Assembly (NCBI GenBank): GCA_046350115.1
Contig: JAXMAZ010000005.1
Coordinates: 1-64,000 of the forward strand
Length of the DNA: 64,000 nucleotides
Source of the DNA: JAXMAZ01 sp046350115
GTDB lineage: Bacteria > Planctomycetota > Planctomycetia > Gemmatales > Gemmataceae
Direction: 5' to 3'
The notes under the pieces are model-generated. The model did no database searches and was not told where the DNA came from. It saw nothing but the letters and a program-made list of their open reading frames with translations. The translations under genes were made by a program, and so were the position numbers. Shown here in pieces: positions 8,631-17,226 of this stretch (the first letter of the stretch is position 1; every line of letters begins with the position of its first letter).

Positions 8631-8783
8631 GATCGGGTATCGGGTAAGTCGGTGTCGGGTATCGGGTCCGAACGCCGGACGGCCGATCACGCCGGAAAAG
8701 TGATACTATAGCCCCCGTTCGGCCCTGGCAACCGCGCCCGGCGTGCGGCCCCACCCCCGACCCCCGATTCCCGGCCTCTGACG

Positions 8784-10079
8784 ATGCAACTCACCCTCGA
8801 CTACGGCAAGACCGGCCTGCCCGTCACCCTCCCGGCCGACCGGCTGATCGCCCCGCCGCGGGCCAACCGCGAGGCGGCGCCGCTGGCCGACCCGGTCGCC
8901 GCCCTGGAGGAGCAGTTACGGAACCCCGTCGGCACCAGGCCGCTGGCCGAGCTGGCCGCCGGCAAGAAGACCGCGTGCATTGTCATCTGCGACATCACCC
9001 GGCCGGTGCCGAACGAGTACATCCTGAAGCCGGTGCTGCGGACGATCGAAGCCGCCGGCGTCCCACGGGACGGCATCACCATCCTGATCGCCACCGGCCT
9101 GCACCGGCCGAACGAGGGGGCCGAACTGGTCGAGCTGGTCGGGGCGGACATCGCCCGGGATTACCGGTGCGAGAACCACCACGGCAAGGCGACCGACGAG
9201 CACGACTTCCTCGGCACCACCGACCGCGGGGTGCCGATGTGGATCGACAGGCGGTACACCCGGGCCGAGCTGAAGATCACTGTCGGGCTGATCGAGCCGC
9301 ACCTGATGGCCGGCTATTCGGGCGGCCGGAAGCTGATCTGCCCCGGGATCGCCGGGCTGGAGACGGTCCGGGTGTGGCACGGGCCGCGGTTCCTGGAGCA
9401 CCCGAAGGCGGACTGCGGCAGCGTGGCCGGCAACCCGGTCCACGAGGAGAACACCAAGGTGGCGCTGGCCGCCGGGTGCGACTTCATCGTGAACGTGTGC
9501 ATCGACGGCAAGCGGCGGGTGACGTGGGTGGGGGCGGGGGACATGATCCGGGCTTGGGAGAAGGGCGTCGAGTTCTGCCGGGAGGTGGTGAAGGCGGCGG
9601 TCCCGCGGCCGGCCGACGTGGTGGTGACGAGCTGCGCCGGCTACCCGCTGGACACGACGTGGTACCAGGCGGTGAAGGGGCTGACCGGGGCGCTGCCGAT
9701 AGTGAAGCAGGGCGGGACGATCGTCCTGGCCGCGTCGCTGACCGAGGGGCTGGGCAGCCCCGAGTTCCGGGCGGTGCTGGACGACTACGAGCGGAACGGC
9801 CGGTACGCCACGCTGGCGGCGAAGGGCCGGTCGCTGCACCCGGACGTGTGCGAGATGGACGAGTGGCAGTTGGTGATGCTGCAGAAGGTGTTGGCCAAGT
9901 GCCGGGTGAAGGTGGTGAGCGACGGGCTGCCGGCGGACGTGCTGCGGCGTTGCCGGGTGGAGCCGGCGGCGTCGGTGGAGCAGGCGGTGGCCGAATCGCT
10001 GGCCGAGTACGGCCCGCAAGCGACGTTCGCCGTCATCCCGAAGGGGCCGTATGTGCTGCCGGTGGTTGGAGGCAATTGA
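8784..10079 (+). CDS. larA: Nickel-pincer lactate racemase (LarA) family protein
   Basis: A 431-residue LarA-like enzyme. Key residues of the family appear at nearly the Lactiplantibacillus numbering: D70 and R73 (DITRPVP), H107 (ATGLHRP), H173 (EPHLMAGYSGG), K183 (GGRKLICPG), which would hold the nickel-pincer nucleotide, and H199 (VWHGP). LarA interconverts D- and L-lactate, but many homologues racemise or epimerise other 2-hydroxyacids, so the substrate is open. No larB, larC or larE is seen in the window, so cofactor supply must come from elsewhere. It stands alone between the small basic protein and an Mrr-like gene. The family is certain, the substrate is not. Confidence 0.9.
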   Translation: MQLTLDYGKTGLPVTLPADRLIAPPRANREAAPLADPVAALEEQLRNPVGTRPLAELAAGKKTACIVICDITRPVPNEYILKPVLRTIEAAGVPRDGITILIATGLHRPNEGAELVELVGADIARDYRCENHHGKATDEHDFLGTTDRGVPMWIDRRYTRAELKITVGLIEPHLMAGYSGGRKLICPGIAGLETVRVWHGPRFLEHPKADCGSVAGNPVHEENTKVALAAGCDFIVNVCIDGKRRVTWVGAGDMIRAWEKGVEFCREVVKAAVPRPADVVVTSCAGYPLDTTWYQAVKGLTGALPIVKQGGTIVLAASLTEGLGSPEFRAVLDDYERNGRYATLAAKGRSLHPDVCEMDEWQLVMLQKVLAKCRVKVVSDGLPADVLRRCRVEPAASVEQAVAESLAEYGPQATFAVIPKGPYVLPVVGGN

Positions 10080-10133
10080 ACTGACGACTGATGGCTGTGA
10101 TGCGGGAGTATGAGGCGGAGTGAGGGAGCAGCG

Positions 10134-11039
10134 ATGTCTACGATTACCAAACCGCGGGTCGGCGCCCTGCTTCGGAAAGTTTTTGAAATTCTGATGGAGC
10201 AACCGGACGGTCTGGGTGTGTCCGACGTTATGCGGCAGCTAGCCGAGCGGGTGGAGCTAACCTCATACGAACTTGAACCGTTAAACTCTGGCCGATTACG
10301 CTATGACGGCCGCCTCCGTCACGCAGCCGTGCACTTCTCGAAGGCTGGTTGGTTGGCGAAATTCGACCGAAACAAATGGGTCGTGACTGACGAGGGTAAG
10401 CAAGCGTACTTCAAATTCACCGATCCTTACCAGTTCTATCGGGAGGCTGAGAGGAGAGGCTTCGTTGCCAGATACGGGTGTGCCAATCCGACGCCTAACT
10501 CGGCACCCGTTGACGAAGAGGGGACTGTCGATGAGGAGGTCGTTGAGGCACAGATCACATTAGAGCAGGCCGAGGAGCAGGCCTGGACGGAGGTCGAAAA
10601 CTACCTCCGCTCCATCTCCCCTTACGACTTCCAAGACTTGGTCGCCGCGCTGCTGAAGGCGATGGGCTACCACATCGACTGGATCGCCCCGCCGGGCCGG
10701 GACGGGGGCATCGACATCCTGGCGTTCGCCGACCCGCTGGGCACCCGGCCGCCGCGGATCAAAGTACAGGTCAAACGGTACGCACAGAACGTCGACGTGA
10801 ACGGGCTGCGGTCGTTCATGGCCCTGCTCGGCGGGGACGACCTCGGGCTGTTCGTCACCACCGGCGGGTTCACCAAGGACGCCTGGGCCGAAGCCCGCAG
10901 CCAGGACCGCCGGCGAGTGACGCTGGTCGATCTGGAGCGGTTCTTCGACCTGTGGGTGGAGCACTACCCGAAGCTGGACGACGCCGCCCGCCGCCGGTTC
11001 CCGCTCCAGCCGATCTACTTTCTGGCCCCGGGCAACTGA
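10134..11039 (+). CDS. Mrr-like restriction endonuclease
   Basis: A 301-residue protein. Residues about 8-100 form an Mrr_N-type winged helix (VFEILMEQPDGLGVSDVMRQ, HFSKAGWLAKFDRNKWVVTDEGK). Residues 160-285 are the Mrr catalytic PD-(D/E)xK domain, with D190/D194 in GRDGGIDILAF and Q212/K214 in KVQVKRY. Mrr enzymes cut modified foreign DNA. The ATG at 10134 follows GGGAG, and an in-frame ATG eight codons earlier is less likely. The first half has markedly lower GC than the second, suggesting recent domain fusion or different origins. It is a lone defence gene in an otherwise housekeeping region. Confidence 0.88.
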   Translation: MSTITKPRVGALLRKVFEILMEQPDGLGVSDVMRQLAERVELTSYELEPLNSGRLRYDGRLRHAAVHFSKAGWLAKFDRNKWVVTDEGKQAYFKFTDPYQFYREAERRGFVARYGCANPTPNSAPVDEEGTVDEEVVEAQITLEQAEEQAWTEVENYLRSISPYDFQDLVAALLKAMGYHIDWIAPPGRDGGIDILAFADPLGTRPPRIKVQVKRYAQNVDVNGLRSFMALLGGDDLGLFVTTGGFTKDAWAEARSQDRRRVTLVDLERFFDLWVEHYPKLDDAARRRFPLQPIYFLAPGN

Positions 11040-11043
11040 CCGG

Positions 11044-11964
11044 TCACGGGGCGGGGAGCGGGTCCAGCCCGCGGAGCAGGTGCCCGCCGCGGGGGGTGCG
11101 GTAGAAGGCGAACCGCTGGCCGTAGCTGGACGCCGACACCTCGTGCAGGTACACCCCCATCGACCCCCACTTGCCCTCGGCCAGCACGGTCCCGTCGTCG
11201 GCGATCGCCCGGACGACCGCGGTGTGCGTCACCCGCCCGTCGTCCGCCCGGTAGACGACCAGGTCGCCGGCCGCCGGGGCGGAAGCTTCGGCATACCCGT
11301 TGTCCGCCAGGATAGCGTCCACCTCGGTGGACGCCACCCAGTACCGCCCGCCGGTGAACACCCAGCCGTGACAGTTGGTCCCGTCGTCGGCCGGGCGGCG
11401 GCGGATCAGGTGGACCCCGACCGAAGGGTTGTTCAAGAGGGCCTTCTCGAAGGTGAGCACCTCGCTCGACGGCCGCCGCTCGGCCGGGACGACCAACCGG
11501 ACCGGGGTGTTCCGGTCGGTGACGGCCGACGCCCCGGCCGCCTCCACCATCGTCCCGACCTTGTACTCGCTGGCCATCAGTTGGGCCATGTCGTCGTCTT
11601 GGATCTGCCGCACCGTCCGGTCGTACCACACCTGGCCGCCGCCGATGACCGTCGCCCCCGCCACCGCCGCCAGCCCGCCGAGCACCCGGGGGTTGATTAG
11701 GGCGGCCATCGCCGCCGCCCACAACCGGGTGCCGGCCAGGAGCAGCAGCCCGAGCGGGACGACCGTCAGCCCGGCGGCGACCGGCGCCAGCTGCGGGTCG
11801 ACCGCCGCCGCCGCCCCGACCGCCGCCGCCGCCCCGCACCCGCCCACCGCGGCCCGCCCCCACCGCCCCCACGGCCGGGCGGCCAGACCGACCCCGCCGA
11901 TCGTCAGCCCGGTGCCCAGGGCGAAGGTGAGGTACAGCGGACCGGTGAGCGTGTCGGTCGGCAT
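11044..11964 (-). CDS. Membrane-anchored protein with a papain-fold (NlpC/P60- or CHAP-like) domain
   Basis: A 306-residue protein. The N-terminal 110 residues contain three or four hydrophobic, alanine/glycine-rich membrane segments. The C-terminal half has NCHGWVFTGGRYWV, with a cysteine at the start of a helix, then GDLVVYRADDGRVTHTAVV, with a histidine, and EGKWGS. This is the order expected of papain-like cysteine peptidases or amidases. The ATG at 11964 is chosen over one 16 codons upstream because it begins just before the first membrane helix. It would act at the membrane facing the periplasm, perhaps on peptides. The substrate is unknown and the family call rests on motif order only. 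Confidence 0.55.
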   Translation of the reverse strand: MPTDTLTGPLYLTFALGTGLTIGGVGLAARPWGRWGRAAVGGCGAAAAVGAAAAVDPQLAPVAAGLTVVPLGLLLLAGTRLWAAAMAALINPRVLGGLAAVAGATVIGGGQVWYDRTVRQIQDDDMAQLMASEYKVGTMVEAAGASAVTDRNTPVRLVVPAERRPSSEVLTFEKALLNNPSVGVHLIRRRPADDGTNCHGWVFTGGRYWVASTEVDAILADNGYAEASAPAAGDLVVYRADDGRVTHTAVVRAIADDGTVLAEGKWGSMGVYLHEVSASSYGQRFAFYRTPRGGHLLRGLDPLPAP

Positions 11965-12090
11965 GGGCGTCCGAAAAGGCGGCCCGGGAGCGAAAGCGCC
12001 CGCATGCCGCACAACGTAATCCAGGACCGATGAGTCAGGAATGAGCGACCGATGAGAAGTGTCTGAGAGCCGGACGACCGCCCCGGCCGG

Positions 12091-13065
12091 TCAGCCGCCG
12101 GGCGCCGCCCACAGCTTGACCGTCCCGTCCCCGGCCACCGTCGCCAAGGTCCGGCCGTCCGGGGCGAACGCCGCGCCCAACCCGACCTGCCGGTGCCCGG
12201 TGTACACCTTCACCGGCGGGCCGCCGGCCGCCGGCCACAGCTTCACCGCCCGGTCCTCGTGGGCGGTCGCCAGCCACCGGCCGTCCGGGCTGACCGCCAC
12301 CGCCCGGGCCAACCCGGCCCCCGGGAACGCCACCCCGAGCGGCTTGCCGGTCGGCAGCTCCCAGGCGACCAGCCCCGGGCCGCCGGTCGCGGCCACCAGC
12401 TCCCGGCCGTCGCCCGTCACCGCCAGCCCGAAGACGTGGTGCTTGCCGGCCGACAGGGTCAGGACGGCCGCCCCGGCCTGCCAGTCCCACACCAGCACCG
12501 ACCCGTCCTCCCCGGCGGACACCAGCCGCTTCCCGTCCGGGGTGAACGTCAACCCGTGGACGTGTTTGGCGTGCCCCTTGAGCACCTTCACTTCCTTCCG
12601 GTCGGCGACCCGCCAGAGGCGGACCATTTTGTCCGCCCCGCCGGCCGCCAGCGTCCTTCCGTCCGGGGCGAAGGCCAGGCACTCGACCGGTTTGTACGAC
12701 GCCGCCCAGGTGACGACCTCGGCCCCGGTCCCGGCGTCCCAGAGCTTGACCGTGTGGTCGTCCCCGGCGGACGCCAGCAGCCGGCCGTCCGGGCTGAACG
12801 CCACCGCACGCACCTTGCCGGTGTGCCCGGCCAGGGTGTGAACGGCCCGGCCGGCGGTCGGCTCCCACAGCCGGACGGTGTGGTCGTCCCCGGCGGACGC
12901 CAGCAGCCGGCCGTCCGGGCTGAACGCCACCGCCCGGACCACGCCGTCGTGGCCGCGGAGGGTGGCCAGTTCCTCCCCGCGGCCGAGCCACCACACCGCC
13001 CCGCCGGCCACGACGGCCAGCGCGGCGACACCGACTCCGAGCAGGCGGGGGGCGGGGCGGGTCAT
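12091..13065 (-). CDS. Membrane-anchored WD40-repeat beta-propeller
   Basis: A 324-residue protein with one N-terminal membrane anchor (LGVGVAALAVVAGGAVWWLG) followed by about seven WD40 blades, each with the pattern VAFSPDGRLLASAGDD..VRLW. Blades 1 and 2 are nearly identical in DNA: 12752-12807 and 12878-12933 are 56-bp perfect copies, 126 bp (one blade) apart, which indicates a recent blade duplication. WD40 propellers are protein-binding scaffolds. The start ATG at 13065 is preceded by GAGGAG. Function unknown; it precedes a palindromic element and a pseudopilin gene on the same strand. Confidence 0.85.
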   Translation of the reverse strand: MTRPAPRLLGVGVAALAVVAGGAVWWLGRGEELATLRGHDGVVRAVAFSPDGRLLASAGDDHTVRLWEPTAGRAVHTLAGHTGKVRAVAFSPDGRLLASAGDDHTVKLWDAGTGAEVVTWAASYKPVECLAFAPDGRTLAAGGADKMVRLWRVADRKEVKVLKGHAKHVHGLTFTPDGKRLVSAGEDGSVLVWDWQAGAAVLTLSAGKHHVFGLAVTGDGRELVAATGGPGLVAWELPTGKPLGVAFPGAGLARAVAVSPDGRWLATAHEDRAVKLWPAAGGPPVKVYTGHRQVGLGAAFAPDGRTLATVAGDGTVKLWAAPGG

Positions 13066-13076
13066 GGGTGGCTCCT

Positions 13077-13187
13077 CGTAGGGTGCGTTGAGGAGGCTTG
13101 GCGACGAAACGCACCGGCCCCGCAACGACCGCATCCCATATATGAAGTCCCGGTGGTGCGTTTCGCAAAGCCTCAACGCACCCTACG
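13077..13187. repeat. Inverted repeat between the WD40 and DUF1559 genes
   Basis: The left arm CGTAGGGTGCGTTGAGG... and the right arm ...CCTCAACGCACCCTACG are about 33-39 bp and mostly complementary, with a few bulges. The spacer is about 38 bp. The element sits in the short gap between two same-strand genes. It is one of the long palindromic elements of this window, with its own sequence. Confidence 0.75.
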
Positions 13188-13191
13188 CAAA

Positions 13192-14109
13192 TCAATAATC
13201 CGCCGGCACCACTTCGCCGCCGGCCCGGGTGCCGAGGGCGGCCCAGACGTCCGGCCGGATGGCGTTCGGGATGAACCGCACCGACCCGTCGCCGAACAGG
13301 GCGTTCACCCCGCCGGGGTGGTTGCTGGTGGCGTCCTCGACGTGGTCGAACGGGTTGTTCGGGGTCCGCCCGTCGGCCGCCGCCCCGGTCTGGGTGAGCA
13401 CCAGCGTCGGCGGCCCCTCGTCCTCCAGGGCCGGGTTGAGCGGCGGGTTGATGCACCCGGTCACCGCCCCGACCCAAGTGGTCATGGGCGACTTCTTGCT
13501 GCACCGTTCGGCCACGAACAGGGTGTTGCTGGTGCCGTCGGTGACGTCCGTCAGCCGGTAGCTGCTGTTCCGCAGGAAGGTGCCGGTGTTCACGTCCGGG
13601 AACCCGGACACCTCGAACGTCCCGCCGAACGCCACGTAGTTGGCGAACGCCAGCCGGGCCAGCGGCGCCCCGCCGTCGGCCACCGCCTGGAAGGTGTCCC
13701 CGTTCTGCGGCTGGTCGGACGGGCAGCGGAACACGCTCAGCGGTGTGGTCCGGACGGTCGCGTGGGCCGGGTCGAGGATGTCCTTGGTCTGGTCGATCTG
13801 CCGGTACAGGTTCTCTTGCTCCAGTTGCGGCAACACCAGTGCCCCCCAGCCCCAGCCCGGCCCCAGACCCTCCCCGTTGACCGCCGCCGCTTTCGAGTTG
13901 AACCCCGCCGACAGCCGGCCCTGGGCGCTCTCGTAGTTGTGGAATGCGAGGCCGATCTGCTTCAGGTTGTTCTGGCACTTGGCCCGGGCGGCCGACTCCC
14001 GGACCTTCTGGACGGCCGGGAGTAACAGCCCGATCAGGATGGCGATGATGGCGATCACCACCAGCAGCTCGATCAGCGTGAACCCGGGGCGGGATGGCAC
14101 TCGGCTCAT
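13192..14109 (-). CDS. DUF1559 prepilin-like secreted protein
   Basis: A 305-residue protein with a prepilin signal (MSRVPSRPGFTLIELLVVI), then AIIAILIGLLLPAVQKVRES and CQNNLKQIGLAFHNYESAQG. The C-terminal part carries DGTSNTLFVAE and LFGDGSVRFIPN, both hallmarks of the family. It is a paralogue of the protein at 5676-6776 but shorter. The ATG at 14109 gives the canonical short leader. The upstream sequence is unusually AT-rich (TATAGCAGAGTATAACCG) and may hold the promoter. Its role beyond export as a pseudopilin-like protein is unknown. Confidence 0.92.
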   Translation of the reverse strand: MSRVPSRPGFTLIELLVVIAIIAILIGLLLPAVQKVRESAARAKCQNNLKQIGLAFHNYESAQGRLSAGFNSKAAAVNGEGLGPGWGWGALVLPQLEQENLYRQIDQTKDILDPAHATVRTTPLSVFRCPSDQPQNGDTFQAVADGGAPLARLAFANYVAFGGTFEVSGFPDVNTGTFLRNSSYRLTDVTDGTSNTLFVAERCSKKSPMTTWVGAVTGCINPPLNPALEDEGPPTLVLTQTGAAADGRTPNNPFDHVEDATSNHPGGVNALFGDGSVRFIPNAIRPDVWAALGTRAGGEVVPADY

Positions 14110-14252
14110 GACTCGCACTCGGCGGCTCGGTATAGCAGAGTATAACCGAATACGAGTATAGCGAACGTCGGTCACGGATGTCACTAGCCGTCCGTCCATT
14201 TTTGACGGATTGACCGGGGCGACGGGACTGGATTGCACCTCGGTTTGCCTTG

Positions 14253-14403
14253 TTTTTCTCCCCCTCTCCGTTTCGGGGAGGGGGGGGGGGGGGGCCCCCC
14301 AAACCTCCGACCCGATCCCGCGACTTCGGAGGTCATTGGACCGGGCTGGCGGGTGTGACCCCTCCCTCCGGCCCCCTCCCCGAAGCGGAGAGGGGGAGAA
14401 AAA
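14253..14403. repeat. GC-rich inverted repeat with a 14-G run
   Basis: The left arm from 14253 (TTTTTCTCCCCCTCTCC...) and the right arm to 14403 (...GGAGAGGGGGAGAAAAA) are about 33 bp with one mismatch. They belong to the same family as 20395-20531 and 21730-21925. The left half contains 14 consecutive G (14281-14294) followed by six C, where sister copies have mixed G/C, so the exact length here is suspect. It lies in the gap between divergent genes. Confidence 0.8.
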
Positions 14404-14514
14404 CCAGAGCGTACTGGCGCACTGCCCGGGATGACCCCCGCTTGACCCCCGGCCGGGCGGCGGGTATCAGCCGGCGGGCACCGTTGCCGCGTGGGGCGAC
14501 CGTTGAGCGAGTGG

Positions 14515-15456
14515 ATGGGCCGATTCCGCTGGGCGTGGATGGCCGGGCTGGTAGCCGCCGGGCCGGGGTGCGTCGTGTCCGTCGGCGACCGGCCGATGGA
14601 CGGGCCGCCGGTGGTTCGGAAGGTGGCCTCGCCGCCGGCCAAAGAGACCGGGTTCGCGTCCACCCCGCGGGCACCCGGGGAGTGGGTGGCGAAGCACCCG
14701 ACGGCCACCCCGCAGCCGGCCCCCGAGCCGCCGTCCGCCGACCCGGCCCCGCCGACCCTGGCCCACGTCCCGTCGGTCGATCCGCCCCCGCCCCCGCCGG
14801 ACTCGCCGCTGGTGGTGGCCGTCCGCGGGGCCGTCGAGAACCGGCCGGAGGAGACGCTCGAAGCCCTGAAGGCGTTCGACCCGGCGGCCCAGAAGCTGTT
14901 GCTGGAGCTGATCCCGGCGCTGCTGCAAACCAGCCGGTTCGACCCGGCCCGGTCCAGCCCGCACGAGGTCGGGATGCTGGTCGGCCAGTTCGACGGCCTG
15001 GCCGCCGCCCTGGCCCCCCGCGCCTCGCTCCTGATCGAAAAGGCCGTGTTGTGCCAACAAGTGAAAGGGTACGGACTGTACGACCCGTACCCGGAGGGCC
15101 AACCGCTCCTTTCGGGGTCAACAGCGTACCTGTACCTGGAGCTGCGGAACGTCCCGATTCAGGAGGTCGCCGGCCCGGACGGCCCCCGGTTCCAGTGCCG
15201 GCTTGGCGTCCGCTATCGCATCCTCAACGCGGCCGGCGAGCCGGTGTCCATCGAATCGAACGGGTCGCTGCTGCCGGACATCACGATCACCACCCCGCGC
15301 GTGTTCCGGAGCCAGGTGCGGGGGTATTACGACGTGCTGTACGTGCCCCTCCCCCGCAAGCCGGGGGCGTACCGGCTGGAGGTGGTGGTGTCGGACAACA
15401 CGCCCGGACGCACCGGCGGTCAGGTCACCGCTCACCGCACCTTCCGGGTCCAGTAG
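14515..15456 (+). CDS. Predicted lipoprotein with proline-rich linker, unknown function
   Basis: About 313 residues. The N-terminus FRWAWMAGLVAAGPGC looks like a lipoprotein signal with an imperfect lipobox. A disordered proline/alanine linker follows (about residues 45-105), then a helical segment (ETLEALKAFDPAAQKLLLEL) and a beta-rich C-terminal domain (YLYLELRNVPIQ, FQCRLGVRYRILNAAGEPV, GYYDVLYVPLPRKPGAY). I do not recognise a named family. The start is uncertain: GTG at 14491 and TTG at 14503 are alternatives. Likely periplasmic or outer-membrane anchored. It precedes the adenylylsulfate kinase gene by 77 bp. Confidence 0.7.
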   Translation: MGRFRWAWMAGLVAAGPGCVVSVGDRPMDGPPVVRKVASPPAKETGFASTPRAPGEWVAKHPTATPQPAPEPPSADPAPPTLAHVPSVDPPPPPPDSPLVVAVRGAVENRPEETLEALKAFDPAAQKLLLELIPALLQTSRFDPARSSPHEVGMLVGQFDGLAAALAPRASLLIEKAVLCQQVKGYGLYDPYPEGQPLLSGSTAYLYLELRNVPIQEVAGPDGPRFQCRLGVRYRILNAAGEPVSIESNGSLLPDITITTPRVFRSQVRGYYDVLYVPLPRKPGAYRLEVVVSDNTPGRTGGQVTAHRTFRVQ

Positions 15457-15533
15457 CCGGCGGCCCGTTGCCGCGGGTGGGCGTTCCGCTAGCTATCCCA
15501 GTTGACCGCCCCGACCCCCGTGGCCCGCACCCG

Positions 15534-16229
15534 ATGGCCGACCTCCCACCCGCCCGGATCACCTACCACCCCGGCACCGTCACCCGGGCCGAGCGCACCG
15601 CCCTCCTCCGCCAGACCGGGGCGACCGTCTGGTTCACCGGCCTCTCCGGGTCCGGCAAGAGCACTCTGGCCGTCGCGCTGGAGCAGGTGCTCATCCAGCG
15701 GGGCCACCCGTCCTACGTGCTTGACGGGGACAACGTCCGGTTCGGGCTGAACGCCGCCCCGAAGGTGCTGATGGACGCCCGCGGTTACACCGAGGAGGCG
15801 GCCCGCCGGTTCGGGCTGGGGTTCACCGCCGCCGACCGGCAGGAGAACGTCCGCCGGATCGGGGAGGTGGCCCGGCTGTTCGCCGACGCCGGGCTGTTCG
15901 CCCTGACCAGCTTCGTCAGCCCGTACCGCAAGGACCGGGACGCCGCCCGCACGATCCACGAGCAGAACAAGACCGGGGCCATCCCGTTCGTCGAGGTGTA
16001 CGTGAACACCCCGATCGAGTGCTGCGAGAGCCGCGACCCGAAGGGGCTGTACAAACAGGCCCGGGAGGCGGTGGCGGCCGGCAAGGGGGTGGGGTTCACC
16101 GGGGTGGACGACCCCTACGAGCCGCCGCTCAACCCGGAGTTGACCTTCGACGCCAGCCAGCATACGGTCGCGGCCGGCGTGGCGATGGTGCTCGACTACC
16201 TGGCCGCCCGGAAGCTGATCCTCGGCTGA
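15534..16229 (+). CDS. cysC: Adenylylsulfate (APS) kinase with an 18-residue insertion
   Basis: A 231-residue kinase that phosphorylates APS to PAPS in the cytoplasm for sulfate assimilation or sulfation. The P-loop GLSGSGKST is at residues 36-44, followed by LDGDNVRFGLN and, later, FVEVYVNTPIECCESRDPKGLYKQAR and GVDDPYEPPLNPEL, all typical. Between GLN and QENVRRIGEVA there are about 18 more residues than in usual CysC (AAPKVLMDARGYTEEAAR and neighbours), just where the lid and dimer contacts lie. No ATP sulfurylase is visible nearby. The ATG at 15534 gives the usual N-terminus. The window also has a sulfatase at 33496-35256, but not adjacent. Confidence 0.9.
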   Translation: MADLPPARITYHPGTVTRAERTALLRQTGATVWFTGLSGSGKSTLAVALEQVLIQRGHPSYVLDGDNVRFGLNAAPKVLMDARGYTEEAARRFGLGFTAADRQENVRRIGEVARLFADAGLFALTSFVSPYRKDRDAARTIHEQNKTGAIPFVEVYVNTPIECCESRDPKGLYKQAREAVAAGKGVGFTGVDDPYEPPLNPELTFDASQHTVAAGVAMVLDYLAARKLILG

Positions 16230-16332
16230 CGGCGGCCACGCACGGAGCGCGAGCGATGACAGGTCTACTTGTGGCGGCGGAATCGCGTCCGGACTGACGA
16301 CGGCCCTGTTCCCGCCGCAGTACCTGGCCAGC

Positions 16333-16800
16333 GTGACAGTTTACCGCGGCGACCCGCTCGGCAGCGTCGCGGCAATCGGGTCGGGCGGCATCGAGGTGGT
16401 CAGCCGGCCACGGCTACTTCTGACGGCTGGCCAGTCCGGGTACTTCCAGGTCGGGCAAACGATCCCGCCCGAGAACTCGTTGAGCATGCGGCTGAACTGC
16501 ACGCCCGCCCCCGGCGGCTTGATCGAGACCATGTTCGAGACGCACGTCGTGGAATTCGCACCGCCGCCCCCGGGGATCGGGGGCGGGCTGGTGGAGATGA
16601 GAAAGGCCGGTACGTCTCAGAGCCGCATCACCGCACGGCCGGCCGCCCCGGTGACAATCCGGCTGACGGCCAACAGCCCGACCGACCAGACCTGGGCCGT
16701 CCTGACCGTCACCCACTTCCAAGGGCCGCCGCAACTGGTAGCTCCGGCACCACGTCAAACAGCACCGGTCGTTCCGCCGGCGCCCGTCGCCGGTCGCTGA
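16333..16800 (+). CDS. Short secretin-like (GspD/PilQ core) fragment
   Basis: A 155-residue open frame whose middle reads EVVSRPRLLLTAGQSGYFQV then GQTIP. This strongly recalls the secretin core (SRPxLxxxxGQxAxxxVGQxIP), and is followed by a beta-rich stretch (LSMRLNCTPAPGGLIETMF) where secretins have KLxVTPxI. Secretins form outer-membrane export pores, but this protein lacks the N domains, and the C-terminal lip is short and proline-rich. The frame is open upstream of the GTG at 16333 (CGGGIASGLTTALFPPQYLA), so the start may be earlier. It may be a remnant, or a stand-alone core module of the kind seen in planctomycete genomes. Confidence 0.5.
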   Translation: MTVYRGDPLGSVAAIGSGGIEVVSRPRLLLTAGQSGYFQVGQTIPPENSLSMRLNCTPAPGGLIETMFETHVVEFAPPPPGIGGGLVEMRKAGTSQSRITARPAAPVTIRLTANSPTDQTWAVLTVTHFQGPPQLVAPAPRQTAPVVPPAPVAGR

Positions 16801-17226
16801 CACCCGGCCCCGGAGCGGCTTCACCCAGCGCACACTTGTGCGCTCCGGACGCACGGGTCAGGCCGGTCGGTACGGTTGCGCCCGAAGCGCATCACGGCGC
16901 GGCTGAACCGGTTACGCCGGCCTCAAATCGCCGCCGGTGCCGGTCCGAACGCGCCGTTGCTTGCGCCCGTGCTAATCGTCGCGGTTTGCGCGATCCTCTG
17001 CATCTGACCCAACCGGCGCAACCGTGCGCCGGGCCGGGCGAACGGCCGGTTTTGGCTCAAGTTGGGCCGCAGCCCGTGTTGACCCGTTCCGCACCCCAAC
17101 ATAGAGTTGTCGCGACCGGCCCGGACCCCGGTCGCACTCGCGGAACCCACCCCGTCGCGCGTCCGATCGCCCCCTCGCCGGGCACGCACCGACGGGCACC
17201 CGACCAACCGACCTTCCAGGTTCACC
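16801..17226. other. Non-coding gap with one 18-bp hairpin
   Basis: 426 bases without a convincing gene. AGCGCACA at 16827-16834 pairs with TGTGCGCT at 16837-16844 across two bases, so a small hairpin follows the secretin-like frame and could end its transcript. The rest resembles neither coding sequence nor the palindromic element families. Confidence 0.45.

Noticed and set aside
14281..14294. The 14-G run as a regulatory G-tract
   Set aside because: Sister copies of this palindromic family have mixed G/C here, so the run is more likely a sequence error or slippage.
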